DNA of 8,599 bases from Psychrobacter sp. Its GTDB lineage: Bacteria > Pseudomonadota > Gammaproteobacteria > Pseudomonadales > Moraxellaceae. The position numbers were made by a program, and so were the translations under genes. Shown here piece after piece: positions 5,699 to 8,599 of this stretch. The stretch covers positions 4,266 through 12,864 of the forward strand of contig JAAXIL010000070.1 in assembly GCA_012270355.1 (NCBI GenBank), written 5' to 3'. The notes under the pieces were generated by a model that had not been told where the DNA came from, made no database searches, and was given only the letters and a program-made list of their open reading frames with translations. Position 1 is the stretch's first letter. Every line of letters starts with the position of its first letter.

Positions 5699-6340
5699 TT
5701 ATGGCAAAAGCCGGTGAAACTGCATAAAACAATCTTTGCCATCAGCATCCCTGCACCATCGCATTTGATGATTGACAGCATCATAATCGACAAAGGTATG
5801 AATGGTCTCGCCCGTCTGGTCAATTTGGTTGCCCGAGCAATCAACTTGGTTATTATCATACGTTGTATTGATAAATAATACAGGCAAGCCCTCATCTTGA
5901 TGCTGATAGACATAGTTGCCATACGTCCATTCCGCCCCACTTGTGGTCGTCACGGCATTGTCCCGAGAAAAGTTATAACGTTCTTGGCACGGACTAGTGA
6001 CTTGAATGGGTTGGGTTAACGCAGTTGCCTGCGTTGTTACAGTTGTTTTTTTTGCTTCGCTTGGCAAAACTTCAATGGTTCGACTTGTGGCTTCATTTAT
6101 CGAGCCATCCAGTTCAGTATTTGCATCCAACAAATCAGTGTCAAAGTTAGTTGAGTTACTATGATCCAATCCCTCAATATCAATTACAGTTTGATTTTGA
6201 GGCACCTGCGACAAATCCAATTCCCACAGACCTGCAATTTCGGGCAAGACGTATGTGGAAATCACGGCTTGCTCGCCTGTCGCTCCTGCACCCGACAAAA
6301 TCCCTGCCAATGTCATGGACAATAACGATACATTTTCCAT
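5699..6340 (-). CDS. Hypothetical protein, probably exported, four cysteines
   Basis: The gene encodes 213 residues that I do not recognise. The start at 6340 is fixed by an in-frame TAA eight codons upstream and a GGTGA Shine-Dalgarno (6349-6345) four bases before the ATG. The N-terminus has a hydrophobic stretch (VSLLSMTLAGILSGAGA, 4-20) but no basic residue before it, so it is an atypical signal peptide or a short membrane anchor. Residues 40-90 are acidic and rich in Asp, Asn, Ser and Thr; 95-117 form a Thr/Ala/Gln-rich linker. The C-terminal part (118-213) is aromatic-rich and carries Cys118, Cys168, Cys196 and Cys204, an even number that would allow disulfides outside the cytoplasm. A GLW motif (37-39) recalls calycin-type beta-barrels, but this is weak. 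It reads toward tRNA-Ser, with no hairpin after its stop. It is likely lineage-specific. Confidence 0.65.
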   Translation of the reverse strand: MENVSLLSMTLAGILSGAGATGEQAVISTYVLPEIAGLWELDLSQVPQNQTVIDIEGLDHSNSTNFDTDLLDANTELDGSINEATSRTIEVLPSEAKKTTVTTQATALTQPIQVTSPCQERYNFSRDNAVTTTSGAEWTYGNYVYQHQDEGLPVLFINTTYDNNQVDCSGNQIDQTGETIHTFVDYDAVNHQMRWCRDADGKDCFMQFHRLLP

Positions 6341-6667
6341 TCTGTCACCGTCTGTTGATAATTAAGACTACCTTAAGCGAGTTATTCAACAATGGCAAGC
6401 ATAAACCCATCGTATTGAATTTTATGCGTCAATCGGTGTCGCATTTGATGGCACGGCATCATTTTTAATTTTAATTCGATTAAATTTTAGTTAATCTCTT
6501 AATTTACTACTCATTACAAATTCATCGACTGACCTGACCCCAACCCTCCCCTTACTAAGGGGGGAGCGGTTCCCACTCCTTAATAAAGGTGAGGGATTAG
6601 GGAGAGGTTTTAGATGCATAATAAAATTCAGTATTTATCTAAACCAACTAAATTAACTATAAGAGGT
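6341..6667. other. Non-coding spacer between leuA and the hypothetical gene
   Basis: This 327-base stretch has no credible coding frame. The part next to the hypothetical gene (6341-6460) must hold that gene's promoter; I see only a lone TTGACG-like -35 on the minus strand and no good -10 at the right distance. The middle (6461-6530) is almost pure A/T with imperfect TAATTTTAAT/ATTAAATTTTA inverted arms. The rest contains the palindromic repeat at 6532-6608 and an AT-rich tail up to the leuA stop. Confidence 0.6.
6532..6608. repeat. 77-base nested palindromic (REP-like) intergenic repeat
   Basis: The element starts ACCTGACCCCAACCC and ends GGGATTAGGGAGAGGT, so its two halves are approximate reverse complements of each other. 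Each half is also a hairpin: CCCCTT-ACT-AAGGGG (6550-6564) on the left, and CCCACTCCTT-loop-AAGGTGAGGG (6572-6595) with two mismatches on the right. A GAGCGGTTCCC centre joins them. It is much more GC-rich than its flanks. The layout is like short mobile or REP-type repeats with a CCTCTCCCTAAYCCC theme known from many bacterial genomes. Lying 60 bases after the leuA stop, it may also end or protect the leuA transcript. Confidence 0.72.
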
Positions 6668-8428
6668 TTAAATCGACTGAGCCAATGCAGATAATGCCCC
6701 GCCAAGCATGGCAGATACGGTGCTACTCGCTGTGCCAATGCCCGAATAAATCGTACCATCGACATTGAGTTGAATATACGCTACCGCATTTGCCCCTGTT
6801 TTGTCCTGCAAATCGGCGTCGATCATTTGCCCGTAGTCCAAACGTTCGGCTTGCTCGGGGGCGATGGCGTGTTCGCTGTAGTTGGTGATGCTCAAGCTTT
6901 TGCCTGTGTGCTGTGCCATGCCGTCGATGAATGAGGACAATGGACCATTGCCTGTGCCTGCAATCTGAATCACGTCCTCGTCCATCTTCACTTCGCCTGT
7001 AAATTGCACCTCGCCAGATTTATTGCTAACACTATAGTCGGCTAGCTCAAACCGGTCTTGCTTCAAATAAGTGTCCATAAAGGTTTGCAAAATCTCATCA
7101 TTTTGCAACTCACGAGCTTTGTTTTCTGCCTCATTTTGCACCACTCGGCTAAAGTCAATTTGCATCCAGCGGGGCAAATTAAAGCCGTAATCACGCTGTA
7201 AGATATATGCCACTCCGCCTTTGCCCGACTGACTGTTAATCCGCACCACGTCTTGATAACTGCGTCCAATGTCGGTTGGGTTGATGGGCAAATACGCAAC
7301 GTCCCAAATGTTTTGCGTCTCGTCGGCGTGTTGTTCGTTATAGTCGAGCGATTTTTTAATCGCAGCTTGATGCGAGCCACTAAAGGCGGTAAACACCAAC
7401 TCGCCCACATACGGATGACGGGGGTGCAAAGGTAAATTGTTACATTCGCTGACCACCTGCACCATGCGGTTCATGTCGCTAAAGTCCAGCTCAGGGTCAA
7501 CGCCTTGCGAATACAAATTCATCGCCATGACCATAATATCCATGTTGCCCGTGCGTTCGCCATTGCCGAGTAGCGTGCCTTCAATGCGGTCAGCCCCTGC
7601 CAAAACGCCCAACTCTGCCGCCGCAATCGCACACCCTCTGTCGTTATGCGTGTGCAAACTGATGATGATATGCTCACGGTCTTTGACATGACGACAGAAA
7701 TATTCCACTTGGTCAGCGAAAATGTTCGGCATTGACGCTTCCACCGTGGCAGGCAAGTTGATTATCACGCCCTGCCCACTTGCAGGTTGCCACACGTCAT
7801 TGACTGCATCGCACACCTCAATGGCAAAATCGGTTTCAGTTTGGCTAAAGCTCTCGGGCGAATACTGGAATACCCACTCAGTATCAGGGTATTGTTTGGC
7901 GTAATCCTGCACCATTTTTGCCCCATTGACGGCAATGGCTTTAATCTCGTCTTTGGATTTGCCATACACCTTGGTGCGTTGCACCACACTGGTTGAGTTA
8001 TACACGTGCACAATTGCCCGATGCACCCCGTCCAATGCCTCAACCGTGCGTTTGATGAGATGCTCACGGGCTTGCACCAACACCTGAATGGTCACGTCAT
8101 CGGGAATGTGATTTTCCTCAATCAGTTTGCGGGCAAAATCGAACTCCACTTGTGCCGCTGACGGAAAGCCGATTTCAATTTCCTTAAACCCCATGTCCAC
8201 CAGCAATTTAAAGAACTGCATCTTTTGCTCAATGGTCATCGGGTCAATCAATGCTTGGTTGCCATCTCGCAAATCGACACTTGCCCAAATCGGGGCTTGC
8301 GTGATGGTTTTGTCCGCCCATGTGCGGTCTGGCAAGCGGGGTGCAAACGCAAACGGACGATAATTTTGATGGTTAAATGCATCATGTTTGGGTTTAATTT
8401 TTGCAGGTTTTGTGAAGCTGTCGGTCAT
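6668..8428 (-). CDS. leuA: 2-isopropylmalate synthase LeuA
   Basis: LeuA condenses acetyl-CoA with 2-oxoisovalerate to 2-isopropylmalate, the first committed step of leucine biosynthesis. The 586-residue product is of the longer LeuA type 2 form (about 550-580 residues), recognised by its N-terminal extension with YRPFAFAPRLPDRTWADK. The catalytic TIM barrel begins with DLRDGNQAL (52-60, substrate/metal site), contains EIGFPSAAQ, and has the metal-binding HTHNDRG (259-265) followed by EGTLLGNGERTGN (283-295). A linker and the leucine-sensing regulatory domain follow from about residue 440 (VSNKSGEVQFTGEV; TGNGPLSSFIDGM; a final GTASSTVSAMLGGALSAL). Nothing is missing. The start at 8428 has only a weak purine-rich AGAGA upstream, but the family N-terminus agrees with it. 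The gene stands alone; no leuB, leuC or leuD lies next to it in the window. Confidence 0.97.
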   Translation of the reverse strand: MTDSFTKPAKIKPKHDAFNHQNYRPFAFAPRLPDRTWADKTITQAPIWASVDLRDGNQALIDPMTIEQKMQFFKLLVDMGFKEIEIGFPSAAQVEFDFARKLIEENHIPDDVTIQVLVQAREHLIKRTVEALDGVHRAIVHVYNSTSVVQRTKVYGKSKDEIKAIAVNGAKMVQDYAKQYPDTEWVFQYSPESFSQTETDFAIEVCDAVNDVWQPASGQGVIINLPATVEASMPNIFADQVEYFCRHVKDREHIIISLHTHNDRGCAIAAAELGVLAGADRIEGTLLGNGERTGNMDIMVMAMNLYSQGVDPELDFSDMNRMVQVVSECNNLPLHPRHPYVGELVFTAFSGSHQAAIKKSLDYNEQHADETQNIWDVAYLPINPTDIGRSYQDVVRINSQSGKGGVAYILQRDYGFNLPRWMQIDFSRVVQNEAENKARELQNDEILQTFMDTYLKQDRFELADYSVSNKSGEVQFTGEVKMDEDVIQIAGTGNGPLSSFIDGMAQHTGKSLSITNYSEHAIAPEQAERLDYGQMIDADLQDKTGANAVAYIQLNVDGTIYSGIGTASSTVSAMLGGALSALAQSI

Positions 8429-8599
8429 GATTAGTCTCTATTGGATTGATATAAAATAAAACTTGTAAAAATAATTTAAAATTAAATGTATGGGTATATT
8501 TTAACAAAGATAATTAGCAAAAATTCCACTTAAATCATTACTTTTATCAATGATATTTGTTTAAATAACTACTGTATTTACATAAACGTTTATTTTCTA
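8429..8599 (-). promoter_or_regulatory. AT-rich upstream region of leuA with candidate promoter and small palindrome
   Basis: The 171 bases before leuA are very AT-rich. On the minus strand TAAAAT (8503-8498) is a fair -10 box without a convincing -35; alternatively TTGCTA (8520-8515) and TATACC (8498-8493) with 16 bases between them form a weak pair. An ATCATT/AATGAT inverted repeat with a nine-base loop (8534-8554) lies just upstream and could be an operator. No leader peptide with leucine codons and no attenuator hairpin is visible. Confidence 0.35.

Noticed and set aside
7063..7410. Antisense and shifted frames inside leuA, several of 60-115 codons
   Set aside because: They are shadow frames of a complete leuA and have low-likelihood composition and no ribosome binding sites.
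8429..8599. Leucine leader peptide/attenuator upstream of leuA
   Set aside because: The only ATGs in the minus-strand leader are followed almost at once by stops, and no terminator hairpin is present.
1..8599. Mobile element, prophage, toxin-antitoxin or CRISPR system
   Set aside because: No transposase, integrase, phage gene, toxin pair or regularly spaced repeat array was found on either strand.

Overview
The window looks like chromosomal core DNA of a gammaproteobacterium of the Moraxellaceae (Moraxella/Faucicola or Psychrobacter type). This is inferred from the gene set and order (yggS divergent from pilT-pilU, then fur, bamE, rnfH), moderate GC with AT-rich spacers, and protein sequences close to those remembered from Moraxella, Acinetobacter and Pseudomonas. 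No phage, insertion sequence, CRISPR array or cargo island is visible.

Layout: 1-505 is the 5' part of yggS (minus, runs off the left edge). 506-619 holds back-to-back promoters for yggS and pilT. 620-1580 is pilT, broken by an internal deletion with frameshift. 1663-2784 is pilU, full length but with an altered Asp box. 2815-2845 is a perfect bidirectional terminator between pilU and the convergent fur gene (2892-3329, minus). 3330-3506 is the divergent fur/bamE spacer with three short direct repeats. 3507-3872 is bamE, a lipoprotein. 3907-5388 is a two-gene minus-strand operon: an 11-helix membrane protein followed by rnfH. 5532-5622 is tRNA-Ser(UGA) with its own promoter and terminator. 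5699-6340 encodes an unrecognised, probably exported protein. 6341-6667 is non-coding and carries a 77-base nested palindromic repeat. 6668-8428 is leuA, and 8429-8599 is its AT-rich upstream region.

How the genes work together: pilT and pilU encode the two retraction ATPases of type IV pili. Here pilT is split into two frames and has lost about 86 bases of its N-terminal domain. PilU has Tyr in place of the near-invariant Asp of its Asp box. Taken together this suggests the retraction machinery of this strain is decaying, so pili, if made, would be expected not to retract normally. The other genes are housekeeping: PLP homeostasis (yggS), iron-responsive regulation (fur), outer-membrane assembly (bamE), a small ubiquitin-fold protein (rnfH), serine tRNA and leucine biosynthesis (leuA).

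I do not see a convincing new multi-gene system. The most interesting items are the damaged retraction-motor locus, the membrane protein that resembles a sodium symporter without its signature motif, the orphan exported protein, and the palindromic repeat.
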